Assembly (NCBI GenBank): GCA_900319905.1
Contig: ONQB01000011.1
Span: 889 to 64,888 of the forward strand
Origin: an uncultured Prevotella sp.
GTDB taxonomy: Bacteria; Bacteroidota; Bacteroidia; Bacteroidales; Bacteroidaceae
Direction of reading: 5' to 3'
DNA: 64,000 bases
Part shown: positions 1 to 8,384 of the stretch, one piece after another
How the letters are laid out: every line of letters starts with the position of its first letter
How positions within the stretch are numbered: the stretch's first letter is position 1
Position numbers and translations under genes: made by a program
The notes under the pieces: model-generated
Told to the model about the DNA's origin: nothing
What the model saw: only the letters and a program-made list of their open reading frames with translations
Database searches by the model: none

Positions 1-92
1 TGCGGGGCCAAGCCAGTCCATGAAGAAAATTGCTTCGGCATAAAATTGCACCTACGGTGCATAAAATATAAATGGCAATTTGCAATAATCGA

Positions 93-146
93 CCACGAAA
101 AAGACGAGCTTTTTCTTGGACATTCCCCTCATTTGCACTACCTTTG
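93..146 (+). repeat. Promoter-bearing direct repeat, copy A
   Basis: This 54-bp segment recurs 81 bp downstream (174-227) with one difference (c at 141, t at 222). It holds TTG at 116-118 and a TACCTTTG -7 box at 139-146, so it is a candidate promoter as well as a repeat. The arms AAAAAG and CTTTTT around ACGAG could form a small hairpin at its left end. It would be the upstream of two tandem promoters for the helicase gene. Promoter activity is inferred from the Bacteroidetes consensus. Confidence 0.6.
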
Positions 147-173
147 GATAAGATAGGCTGCACTCGGTAATAT

Positions 174-227
174 CCACGAAAAAGACGAGCTTTTTCTTGG
201 ACATTCCCCTCATTTGCACTATCTTTG
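174..227 (+). promoter_or_regulatory. Promoter-bearing direct repeat, copy B (promoter of SF1 helicase)
   Basis: TTG at 197-199, a 20-nt spacer and TATCTTTG at 220-227 match the Bacteroidetes sigma-ABfr promoter. The -7 box ends 10 nt before the helicase ATG at 238, so the transcript would have almost no leader. The same arrangement, including the CATTCCCC and TTTGCACTA spacer segments, recurs upstream of thyX on the other strand. Confidence 0.7.
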
Positions 228-237
228 CATTATAAGT

Positions 238-2160
238 ATGTATCAACAGTCAATCGTTCAGGCATTACAGCAACAGCGTCTGTTGCTCCAAATAGAGTAT
301 CAGACTGAAAAAGAGGCGTTTCGCAAGCAGACCGAGGCCATGGGCATTGGGCGCAAGGTGAAACGCGGTGATGCGTGGTTCCCTCTGCGGGTGGGGTCGT
401 CGTTCTATAATTCTCTCAATCAGATGGCTGTTGAGGTGTTCCGCACAACGGATCAGGACATCACTCATAACTTCGAGTTTGGCAAGCCGGTTCTTTTCTT
501 TCGCATGCCAAACGTTGGCGGAACGGCCAAGCCTCGCGTTACTTATTTCTCCTTCACGGGCACCGTTTCTTATGTCGATGGCGACCGCATGGTGGTCATC
601 GTGCCTGAGGGTCATGCGCTCGACCTTCAGAGTTGTGAAGAACCCATAGGAGTGCAACTCTCTTTTGACGAGACCAGTTACCGCACGATGTTTGACGCGC
701 TCGACCGCGTCATCAAGGCGAAGGGCAACCGGCTCGCCCGTCTGCGCGACCTGTTCTATTCCAACCAGCCAGCCCAGCGTTTCGGCTTTGCCCCCATGTC
801 GTTTCCTTGGCTCAACAAGACACAAGAAAAGGCTGTCAATGAGGTGCTGTGGGCCAAGGACGTGGAGGTAGTGCATGGTCCTCCAGGTACCGGCAAGACT
901 ACCACGCTCGTTGAGGCTATCAACGAGACGCTCATGCGTGAGAGTCAGGTGCTGGTCTGTGCGCAGAGCAATATGGCCGTTGACTGGATTAGCGAGAAGC
1001 TCGTTGACCGTGGCATCAACGTGTTGCGCATAGGCAATCCCACTCGTGTTAACGACAAGATGCTCGGCTTCACCTATGAGCGTCGCTTCGAGGCCCATCC
1101 TGACTATCCGCAGCTGTGGGCCATTCGCAAGGCCATCCGCGAGCTACGCAAGCAGCGCAAGGGACGTGGCGAGAATTTCCATCAGAAGATGGAACGGCTC
1201 AAGTCGCGTGCCACTGAACTGGAGATACGCATCAACGCCGAGCTTTTCGGTGAGGCGCGTGTCATCGCCTGCACCCTGGTGGGTTCGGCCAATCGTCTGC
1301 TTGAGGGTCAGAAATTCGCCACGCTGTTCATCGATGAGGCTGCGCAGGCGCTCGAAGCCGCTTGTTGGATTCCCATACGCCGCGCCAACCGTGTCATCCT
1401 TGCGGGAGACCACTGCCAGCTGCCGCCGACGGTGAAGAGCATCGCCGCACTGAAAGGCGGATTGGGCAAGACTCTGATGGAACGTATTGTGGAGAACAAG
1501 CCGGAGTGCGTGACGCTGTTGCAGGTGCAGTATCGCATGAACGACGACATTATGCGCTTCTCGTCGGAGCAGTTCTATCATGGTAAGGTGAGCACGGCAC
1601 CGGAGATCGCACAGCGCCGCAGCATCCTCGACTACGACATTCCGATGGAGTGGCGTCAGGTAGAGCCGATGCCCGACGACACGACGCAGGGTGAGTCGTT
1701 CGTCGCCGAGTCGTACGGCCGCATCAATCGTGCTGAGGCTGAACTCACGATGAATACCTTGCGCGACTATTTCACGAAGATTGGCAAGCAGCGCATCCTC
1801 GACGAGCAGATTGACGTGGGCATCATCTCGCCCTATCGCGCCCAGGTGCAGTATCTGCGCAGTCTCATCAAGAAGCAGGAATTCTTCAAGCCCTTCCGCC
1901 GGCTCATCACCGTCAATACCGTTGACGGCTTCCAGGGACAGGAACGCGACATCATCCTCATCTCGATGGTGCGTGCCAACGACGAGGGGCAGATCGGTTT
2001 TCTGCGTGACCTGCGCCGCATGAACGTTGCCATCACCCGGGCCCGGATGAAGCTCATCATCCTTGGCGACGTGGCCACGCTCTGTCATCATCCATTCTAC
2101 AAAAAACTCTACGATTACGTGCAACAACTGAATCAACAATATCATCCAACATCTGAATAA
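238..2160 (+). CDS. Superfamily 1 DNA/RNA helicase (UPF1/IGHMBP2-like AAA protein)
   Basis: This is a 640-residue ATP-dependent helicase-type protein of the UPF1/Dna2/IGHMBP2 branch of superfamily 1. Walker A GPPGTGKT lies near residue 214, motif II IDEAAQALE near 365, motif III GDHCQLPP near 391, and motifs V/VI (TVDGFQGQERD and NVAITRAR) near 560-600. The N-terminal about 190 residues hold the beta-barrel-like region common to this branch. ATG 238 is preferred over TTG 214 because the promoter -7 box ends at 227. The DUF3857 gene follows after 11 nt and may be cotranscribed. Cytosolic nucleic-acid unwinding is inferred from the family; the substrate is unknown. Confidence 0.88.
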   Translation: MYQQSIVQALQQQRLLLQIEYQTEKEAFRKQTEAMGIGRKVKRGDAWFPLRVGSSFYNSLNQMAVEVFRTTDQDITHNFEFGKPVLFFRMPNVGGTAKPRVTYFSFTGTVSYVDGDRMVVIVPEGHALDLQSCEEPIGVQLSFDETSYRTMFDALDRVIKAKGNRLARLRDLFYSNQPAQRFGFAPMSFPWLNKTQEKAVNEVLWAKDVEVVHGPPGTGKTTTLVEAINETLMRESQVLVCAQSNMAVDWISEKLVDRGINVLRIGNPTRVNDKMLGFTYERRFEAHPDYPQLWAIRKAIRELRKQRKGRGENFHQKMERLKSRATELEIRINAELFGEARVIACTLVGSANRLLEGQKFATLFIDEAAQALEAACWIPIRRANRVILAGDHCQLPPTVKSIAALKGGLGKTLMERIVENKPECVTLLQVQYRMNDDIMRFSSEQFYHGKVSTAPEIAQRRSILDYDIPMEWRQVEPMPDDTTQGESFVAESYGRINRAEAELTMNTLRDYFTKIGKQRILDEQIDVGIISPYRAQVQYLRSLIKKQEFFKPFRRLITVNTVDGFQGQERDIILISMVRANDEGQIGFLRDLRRMNVAITRARMKLIILGDVATLCHHPFYKKLYDYVQQLNQQYHPTSE

Positions 2161-2171
2161 TATCCGTCAAC

Positions 2172-3974
2172 ATGTACCGAACTATCTTAACATTGCTCTT
2201 TCTTGGCACAACCCTTATACCCGTTGTGGCTGACGACAACGATGTGGTCATCAGCGAGGCCACTGACAACTACCGTGTCACTCTTCGCGACGGCAGGCCC
2301 GTGGTGGTGAACACTGCCGAGGTGACCTATCAGCTCAACAGTACGATAGGGCAGACCATACAGCCGGCGGTTTATTACGGCGATTTCATCTCGCTCAACA
2401 AGGCCGACTGCTCCCGTGCCACGGCCGCATACAAGACGGCCACGCCCGAAAACGTGTTCTACGATGATACGAAGGTGTGCTTCTTCACCACGACACTTGA
2501 CCGTAAGCACAAGGAGGCCAACTTCAGTTATACGCGCACGTTCAGCGATGCCCGTTATTGGGCCCGCGTCTATCTTTCGGCCGACTATTTCGTGCAACAT
2601 AAGCAGGTCACCGTGACGCTGCCGAAGTCGCTGTCCGGCTGGCGCATCGTTCCCCGCAACTGTGGTAGCAATATCCGGTTCACCAAAAGCGCAACATCAT
2701 CGGACTCGGTGTTCACGTTTACCATTGACAGTCTGCCGCCCCTGACCGACGATGACAATCAGCCGCCCCTGAGTGCCGTGCATCCCCATTTCATTGTTGT
2801 GGGTCCCTTTGCCAATGTTGACTCCCTTTACCGCTGGACTCGCGGCATGCAGCAGGTTGACTGCTCGCTGCCCGGTCAGAGTCAGCTTGTCAGCTCCATC
2901 ACGAAGGGTTGCCAGACACCGGAAGAAAAGTTGAGCGCCATTTATGGTTGGGTGCAGCGCAACATCCGCTATGTGGCTTACGAGGCCGGCGTGTCAGGCC
3001 ATCGTCCCGACCGTCCCGCTGAGGTGTTGCGCAAACGCTATGGCGACTGCAAGGGCATGGCGCTGTTGCTCCGCACCCTGCTCAGGGCTGAGGGCTTTGA
3101 CGCGCGGTTGGCCGAAATCGGCACGCGCGACAATGTCACCATCCGCATGAGCGACTTCCCGTGTCTGGCGGCTTCCAACCATGTCATCTGTGCCGTCATG
3201 CTCAAGGGCCGCACCTACTGGCTCGATGCCACGGTCAATTACACGCCCTACGACTATATACCCCAGCACATACAGGGACAGCAGGCGTTGGTGGAGAATG
3301 GCGACAGCTATCTGCTTGAGGATGTTCCCACATTGCCCGCATCATCGTCGGTTGACCGCCTTTCCTATCATTACAGCCTCGCAGCCGACGGCTCGCTCAA
3401 GGGTACGGCTGACTACCGCGTGTCGGGCGACATGAAAGAATATATGTTCAGCGTGCTGAGCCGGTTGAAGCACAAGGATCAGAACGAGTTCTTGGCCGAC
3501 AATCTCAACAACGATGACCACAGCAATGTGGTCAGCGACGTGGCGTTCGACGGCGAGCATCCCGAACAGGAATGGGCCACCTTCTCCGGTAAGGTGACCA
3601 ACAGCCATGCGGTACAGCGGCTTGATGGTGAAACCTATATCGAGCTCAATCCGCACAACAACTATTTCACCATGCGCATCGACACCACCGGCCGCAAGCA
3701 GGATTTCATGCTGCCGCTCTACTGCAACATTGAGCGTGAGGTCATTGTGGCGCTTCCGTCCGGCAGCAAGGTCACTTATCTGCCAAACCCCTTTACCACC
3801 ACGCTGCCGCAGGGTACGCTCAGTTGCACCTTCCGTCAAGGCAAAGGCAGCGTCATCTTCGTCCAGCAGATGCACATCACCAACCGCCGCATAGCCCTCA
3901 GCGACATCCCGGCGTGGAACAAGGCCATCGACCAATGGACGGAAGCCTGCAACCAACAAGTCATCATACACTAA
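2172..3974 (+). CDS. Exported DUF3857/transglutaminase-like protein with intact triad
   Basis: A 600-residue protein with an N-terminal hydrophobic signal (MYRTILTLLFLGTTLIPVVA), so probably exported to the periplasm. The first about 220 residues fit DUF3857, followed by a transglutaminase-like cysteine domain: Cys293 in YGDCKGMALLLRTLL, His337 in SNHVICAV and Asp352 in YWLDAT supply the expected Cys-His-Asp triad. The C-terminal part is beta-rich and of unknown role. It could be a thiol protease or crosslinking enzyme; the substrate is not known. It lies 11 nt after the helicase and 13 nt before a degenerate paralogue, which suggests the pair work together. Confidence 0.8.
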   Translation: MYRTILTLLFLGTTLIPVVADDNDVVISEATDNYRVTLRDGRPVVVNTAEVTYQLNSTIGQTIQPAVYYGDFISLNKADCSRATAAYKTATPENVFYDDTKVCFFTTTLDRKHKEANFSYTRTFSDARYWARVYLSADYFVQHKQVTVTLPKSLSGWRIVPRNCGSNIRFTKSATSSDSVFTFTIDSLPPLTDDDNQPPLSAVHPHFIVVGPFANVDSLYRWTRGMQQVDCSLPGQSQLVSSITKGCQTPEEKLSAIYGWVQRNIRYVAYEAGVSGHRPDRPAEVLRKRYGDCKGMALLLRTLLRAEGFDARLAEIGTRDNVTIRMSDFPCLAASNHVICAVMLKGRTYWLDATVNYTPYDYIPQHIQGQQALVENGDSYLLEDVPTLPASSSVDRLSYHYSLAADGSLKGTADYRVSGDMKEYMFSVLSRLKHKDQNEFLADNLNNDDHSNVVSDVAFDGEHPEQEWATFSGKVTNSHAVQRLDGETYIELNPHNNYFTMRIDTTGRKQDFMLPLYCNIEREVIVALPSGSKVTYLPNPFTTTLPQGTLSCTFRQGKGSVIFVQQMHITNRRIALSDIPAWNKAIDQWTEACNQQVIIH

Positions 3975-3987
3975 ATGTCTCATTAAT

Positions 3988-6150
3988 ATGAAGAAAACGC
4001 TAACCTTTATCATCGCCTTGTGTTGTGCCATCAACCTCATGGCCTTTGATGAAGAAGACTATCGCGCCTATGCTGCAAGCATGCGCGAACAGGTGTGGAA
4101 GAAGACCGCCCTGCCGGAGTTTGACAATCACCGCTGTCCGCCATCCATGAAAAAGGAGTCGGCGGTCATCCTGGCCTCCTACGACGAGGTGACCATTGAC
4201 CAGCGCAAACGGTTGCGCGGCAATGCTTTCAACCTGACGCTCTACAACGTGCGCCAGCTCACCTACAACCACATCAAGCGCCGCATGGTTGCCATCAACG
4301 ACAAGCAGGCGCTGGAGCGGTTCTCGCAGTTCGACTACCAGGCCTTTAAGAAAGACCACACCTACGGCATAGGCGACGATGTCAGCTGTATGGCGCTCGG
4401 CGTGCGCGTCATCAAGCCCGACGGCACCATCAAGGAGGTGAGCACCGATGAGTTTGTACAGAATGCCGAGGGCAAGAAAGGACAGGTCAAACGTGAGAAG
4501 CTCACTGTGCCCGGCCTGCAGGTGGGCGATGTCATCGACTACTTCATGGCTGGCATGCTGCAGGTGCGCGAGGAGAATATCCCGCCGCTGAGCATATCCT
4601 ATATCAACAACTATCCTACCCTGTCCTTCCGCGTGCATATCGTTGCCGACAAGGACCTCACCACGCAGTACCGCACGCTCAACGGAGCCCCTGATTTTAA
4701 ATCATCGACCGACGAGGATGGCAATGTGGTCTTGGATGCAAAGATTGACAACATCACCAAGACCGAGCCTGACCTGTGGTACAATCCCATACGCCAGACC
4801 CCGACGGCCATCGTCTCTGTCACCAGCAAGAAAATAAAGTCGGAGTGGGTGCCGGCCAGCGTTAAGGACAAAGGCCTGCAGGCCAATCCCGATGCCGCAA
4901 CCATTTTGAAAGACAGCTGGGATTACTGGAACGCCATCAACACGGCGCACAATGTCATGTACGCCAAGCAGGACCTGGGCAAGCAGTGCCGCAAGCTCAC
5001 GTCGCTCACCACTGACCGGCAGAAGGCCGACTTCCTCTATCTCGGCAGCATGCAGAACCACATGGCCGTATCCGATTTCGACGACGATTACAACAGTGAG
5101 GAATTCTTTATCGAGGAGCTTGCCCGCATGTTCCGTCAGGTCAAGATACCTTTCAGTCGCATCATCACCACCTCGGTCGCTGACGAGCCTATCGACCAGC
5201 TCATCAGCTACAGACATACGCACTGGCTGCTGAAGGTGGGCGACCGCTACTACGCCTTCAATCCGGGACCTATGGGGCCTGACTATATTCCCTCTTATCT
5301 GCAGGGTCAAAAGGCCATGATAATGGCCGACTGCAAGAATTTTGACAAGGAGGCGCAACCTATGACGCTTCCCGAATACCCCGTGACCGCCAACACCGAC
5401 TCCATTACCGTTAATGTTGCGTGGGACGGCACCTCGGCCAAGATAAACCGCAAGGAGCGCCTCCGGGGAGCTGCGAAAGAAAATAGCAGTTTCTATCTGC
5501 CCACTACGCAGCAGTTGACCAATGCCTATGCCGACCATATGGCGTATGCCATGTACCGCTATGGCGACAAGTGGGGCAAGAAGGACAAGCAGTCACTGCC
5601 CGAGGTTATCCAGAAGCAGAAGGAAACCCAAAAACAGAACTTCAACAATGAGGTGAAGAATTATCTTGACGAGGACCCGCAGTCGGTTGACAGTTTTGCC
5701 ATAGGCAGCTTAGGGCTTACCGATGCGCGTTCGCCTTTCTGCTACAGCGTGAGCTATACGCAGAACGGACTGATGAAGAAGGCCGGTCCCAACCTCATTC
5801 TGTCGGTCGGCAAGTTGATTGGCGACCAGATGAAGGTCGAGGGACGCGACCGTGAGCGCAGCGTTGACGCATGGCGCTCCTCATCGCTGGGCATTCACTG
5901 GGACATTACCATCAATCTGCCCGAGGGCTATAAGGTTTCCAAAGAAAGTCTCGCCACGCTCAATACGAGCCTCGACAATGCTGTGGCCGGCTTCACGGCG
6001 AAGGCCACAACGCAGGATGGCAAGCTCCGCCTGGTTGTAGATAAGGTTTATAAGAGCCGCATCACGCCCACAGCCAATTGGGCGCAATTGCTCAAGGTCC
6101 TTGACATGGCCTACGACTTTACGCAGAAACAAATCGTCGTAAAGAAGTAG
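3988..6150 (+). CDS. Exported DUF3857 paralogue with degenerate transglutaminase domain
   Basis: A 720-residue protein starting with a clear signal peptide (MKKTLTFIIALCCAINLMA). It shares its architecture with the preceding protein: the YIPSYLQGQKAMI segment matches YIPQHIQGQQALV upstream. The His is kept (RHTHWLLK), but the Asp position is Asn (YYAFNP) and the region that should carry the catalytic Cys reads DDDYNSEEFFIEE with no Cys. It is therefore predicted to be catalytically dead, perhaps a binding or regulatory partner of its neighbour. Secretion and pairing are inference from sequence; no substrate can be named. Confidence 0.75.
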   Translation: MKKTLTFIIALCCAINLMAFDEEDYRAYAASMREQVWKKTALPEFDNHRCPPSMKKESAVILASYDEVTIDQRKRLRGNAFNLTLYNVRQLTYNHIKRRMVAINDKQALERFSQFDYQAFKKDHTYGIGDDVSCMALGVRVIKPDGTIKEVSTDEFVQNAEGKKGQVKREKLTVPGLQVGDVIDYFMAGMLQVREENIPPLSISYINNYPTLSFRVHIVADKDLTTQYRTLNGAPDFKSSTDEDGNVVLDAKIDNITKTEPDLWYNPIRQTPTAIVSVTSKKIKSEWVPASVKDKGLQANPDAATILKDSWDYWNAINTAHNVMYAKQDLGKQCRKLTSLTTDRQKADFLYLGSMQNHMAVSDFDDDYNSEEFFIEELARMFRQVKIPFSRIITTSVADEPIDQLISYRHTHWLLKVGDRYYAFNPGPMGPDYIPSYLQGQKAMIMADCKNFDKEAQPMTLPEYPVTANTDSITVNVAWDGTSAKINRKERLRGAAKENSSFYLPTTQQLTNAYADHMAYAMYRYGDKWGKKDKQSLPEVIQKQKETQKQNFNNEVKNYLDEDPQSVDSFAIGSLGLTDARSPFCYSVSYTQNGLMKKAGPNLILSVGKLIGDQMKVEGRDRERSVDAWRSSSLGIHWDITINLPEGYKVSKESLATLNTSLDNAVAGFTAKATTQDGKLRLVVDKVYKSRITPTANWAQLLKVLDMAYDFTQKQIVVKK

Positions 6151-6188
6151 CAAGATAAGGAAGTTGCGTATTTCCCTCGTTTGTCTTG

Positions 6189-6371
6189 CTCCTACCCATT
6201 TCGTGGGATATTGAGAAGATTAGAGAATATTGAAAATATTCAAGTTCAGCAAGTTTCTGACGATTGGCATGGGCCGGTCTTGGCTATGAAGTAATTGTTA
6301 GCATGCGAAGCTTGAATTAAAAATATATTATATTCTGCTATTTTCAGAATATCCCACGAAGTGGGTAGGAG
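6189..6371. repeat. 183-bp segment bounded by 24-bp inverted repeats
   Basis: The left arm 6189-6212 and right arm 6348-6371 are inverted copies differing at one base. Each arm is itself a small hairpin (CCCA-TTTCG-TGGG and CCCAC-GAA-GTGGG). The interior is AT-rich and has no credible gene. The arms could be ends of a small non-autonomous element or a pair of hairpins after the DUF3857 gene. The rest of the gap 6151-6643 shows nothing else recognisable. Confidence 0.55.
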
Positions 6372-6643
6372 AATAACAAAAATGCACAGAGATACAAATA
6401 TAAGGTCAGATTGCTATCTTATACAACTGGAAAGAGTGGCTAAATCCATCATATTGCGGATATGAGTTGACGGGGTGAGGCTTTGTTTTTGAGCTGTTTC
6501 TCCGTAGCGGCTCCCCCAATCAATACTTTACCGCCCCTGCGAGGGATTGATTTACTTGCGAAGGCTGAAAATAATCATTAATTCTTTTGGTGGTATGAGG
6601 AATACTTTGTAACTTGCGCTGCATAATATATGAAGCGTAAGTT

Positions 6644-7774
6644 ATGAAGCGTTTGAACAATCCTTTTGTGGAGTACGGATATAAAGGTGCGGATTATTTC
6701 TGTGACCGTGAGCAGGAGACGGAAGAGTTGCTGCGTGACCTTCACAATGAAAGCAACGTAGCTCTTATCTCGCCGCGCCGTTTAGGTAAATCGGGACTCA
6801 TACAGCACGTATTCGATGCCATGCGCACGAGAGAACCTGAGAGTGTCTGCATCTACATAGACATACTGCATACAAAGAACCAGACGGAGTTTGCTGAACT
6901 GTTCTTCTCGCGTGTCATCGCTGCAATGGACAGTAATGCGCAGACAGCTTTACGTAAAGCGGCACAATTCTTCAAAGGTATCAGACCGACGATGAGCTTT
7001 GACGAGTTCAATGGCAGTCCGTCCTTTTCTATTGACATACAGCCATCTCAAGAGCAAAGCACCATTGAGCAGACATTCGACTATATTGCTAAGTCGGGCA
7101 AAAGGTGCTATATCGCTTTTGACGAGTTCCAGCAAATCACGGAATACCCTGAAAAGGGGACGGAGGCGTTGCTCCGTTCCATGATTCAGTTTGTTCCCAA
7201 CGTATGGTTTATATTCTCCGGCAGCCGGCAACATCTTATGACTGAGATGTTTCTGTCAGAAAAGCATCCGTTCTATCTTGCGTCTCAGATGATGTCGTTG
7301 AATGTTATTGACGAGAAAAAATATTTAGCCTTTGCCAACAGATTCTTCAAAGAACAGGAACGGGAGATGAAGGACGAGGATTTCCATTACCTATATTCGC
7401 TTGTTGACGGTCAGACATGGTATGTACAGGAAATTCTCCATCAACTGTATGAGTTCCCTGATTCGCCGCTCGACCGTCAGCACATCAATCTGTCGATTGA
7501 CCGATTGTTGCAAAAATGGAGCATCAGCTACTCCGGGCTTTATCAGGAGTTGACCGACAACCAAGCCCGTGTGCTTACCGCTATTGCCTGTGAGGGCAGG
7601 GTAAAGTCGCCTATGGGCAAGGACTTCATGCAAAAGTACCGGTTGCCCGCGCTGAGCTCCACCCGTCAAGCCCTGCAAAGTCTCACCCAACAAGAGAAGA
7701 TTTATCATGACAAACAAGGTTATATCGTCTATGATCGTTTCCTCGGTATGTGGCTCAGGAGACTTAGGAATTAG
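6644..7774 (+). CDS. ATPase_2-type (archaeal-like) AAA ATPase
   Basis: A 376-residue member of the ATPase_2/AAA family common in Bacteroidetes. The N-terminus carries the usual NPFVEYGYKGADYFCDRE lead-in. Walker A is the family form SPRRLGKSGLI at residues 44-54 and Walker B is RCYIAFDEFQQI. The C-terminal region after about residue 300 looks like a winged helix (LTDNQARVLTAIACEG). These proteins are NTPases of unknown cellular role; many copies occur per genome and some sit near mobile DNA. It stands alone, with long non-coding DNA on both sides. The family call is firm; the function is not. Confidence 0.82.
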   Translation: MKRLNNPFVEYGYKGADYFCDREQETEELLRDLHNESNVALISPRRLGKSGLIQHVFDAMRTREPESVCIYIDILHTKNQTEFAELFFSRVIAAMDSNAQTALRKAAQFFKGIRPTMSFDEFNGSPSFSIDIQPSQEQSTIEQTFDYIAKSGKRCYIAFDEFQQITEYPEKGTEALLRSMIQFVPNVWFIFSGSRQHLMTEMFLSEKHPFYLASQMMSLNVIDEKKYLAFANRFFKEQEREMKDEDFHYLYSLVDGQTWYVQEILHQLYEFPDSPLDRQHINLSIDRLLQKWSISYSGLYQELTDNQARVLTAIACEGRVKSPMGKDFMQKYRLPALSSTRQALQSLTQQEKIYHDKQGYIVYDRFLGMWLRRLRN

Positions 7775-7871
7775 GGTGGGGGAACGTCCCAAAAGACAAC
7801 GCGGGGAAGGCTTTAAGAGGTCAGACTCCATTGGTTGCTAACTTGCATTAGACGTGAAGGCCATCAACGCG

Positions 7872-7905
7872 CAACCCCCAAGTCTCTCACGAGAATTGGG
7901 GGTTG
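7872..7905. terminator. Hairpin downstream of AAA ATPase, possible terminator
   Basis: Perfect 10-bp inverted arms (CAACCCCCAA at 7872-7881, TTGGGGGTTG at 7896-7905) with a 14-nt loop, about 100 nt after the ATPase stop. There is no T-run, so intrinsic termination is uncertain. The rest of 7775-8230 contains no convincing gene; an isolated minus-strand TATCTTTG at 8090-8097 has no matching -33 box. Confidence 0.4.
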
Positions 7906-8230
7906 ACGTATTACCTGAAACTTTCTTTTGTATACCTTGGACTACTACCTATCGGTCCTAAAACAAATCTTAAACCTAAAACTAAAAGCCTATATGAATA
8001 AATTATATTTTTCTTCTTCTGTTCTCTTGCCGAGGTCCTTTCGGGCTCGCTTGGCAATGGTGTTCTGTTGCTTGTTTTTGAACACGGTGCAAAGATAGGT
8101 GTTTATTTTCATCGTTGCATTCATATTTGTCCTTTTGTGTACGGGCACGATGTGCAATCGTTTACACTTAAAGGCTGGTAGTACAGACGATGAGAATCGG
8201 GCGAAGACACACAAAAGGGGCTGTATCAAA

Positions 8231-8353
8231 ATAGGAGAAGTTCAGAAGTCCGGAAGTACAGGAGTCCTGTCATTACATTAATGATACCTTATTATCAGGT
8301 ACTTATGCATATGACTGAACTTCTGGACTTCCGGACTTCTGTACTTCTCCTAT
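8231..8353. repeat. Palindromic intergenic element, copy 1
   Basis: A 123-bp near-palindrome. Its ends (ATAGGAGAAG and CTTCTCCTAT) and the adjoining GTTCAGAAGTCCGGAAGT-type arms are inverted repeats around a core containing GATACCTTATTATCAGGTAC. A second copy with the core in opposite orientation lies at 29611-29755. Both sit between convergent genes, here the AAA ATPase (plus) and the alpha/beta hydrolase (minus). It could be a MITE-like element that acts as a bidirectional terminator. No transposase is present. Confidence 0.75.
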
Positions 8354-8384
8354 ATCCTGTCTGGTCTGGATAAAATAAGGGGTG

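Noticed and set aside
1144-2145. 333-codon minus-strand frame inside the helicase gene
   Set aside because: Lies opposite conserved helicase motifs and has no recognisable features.
7990-8229. 79-codon minus-strand frame with a TATCTTTG box at 8090-8097
   Set aside because: The box lies inside the frame, no -33 element is seen and the peptide matches no family; treated as non-coding.
8231-8353. Insertion sequence remnant with transposase
   Set aside because: The element is only 123 bp and contains no coding potential; called a palindromic repeat instead.
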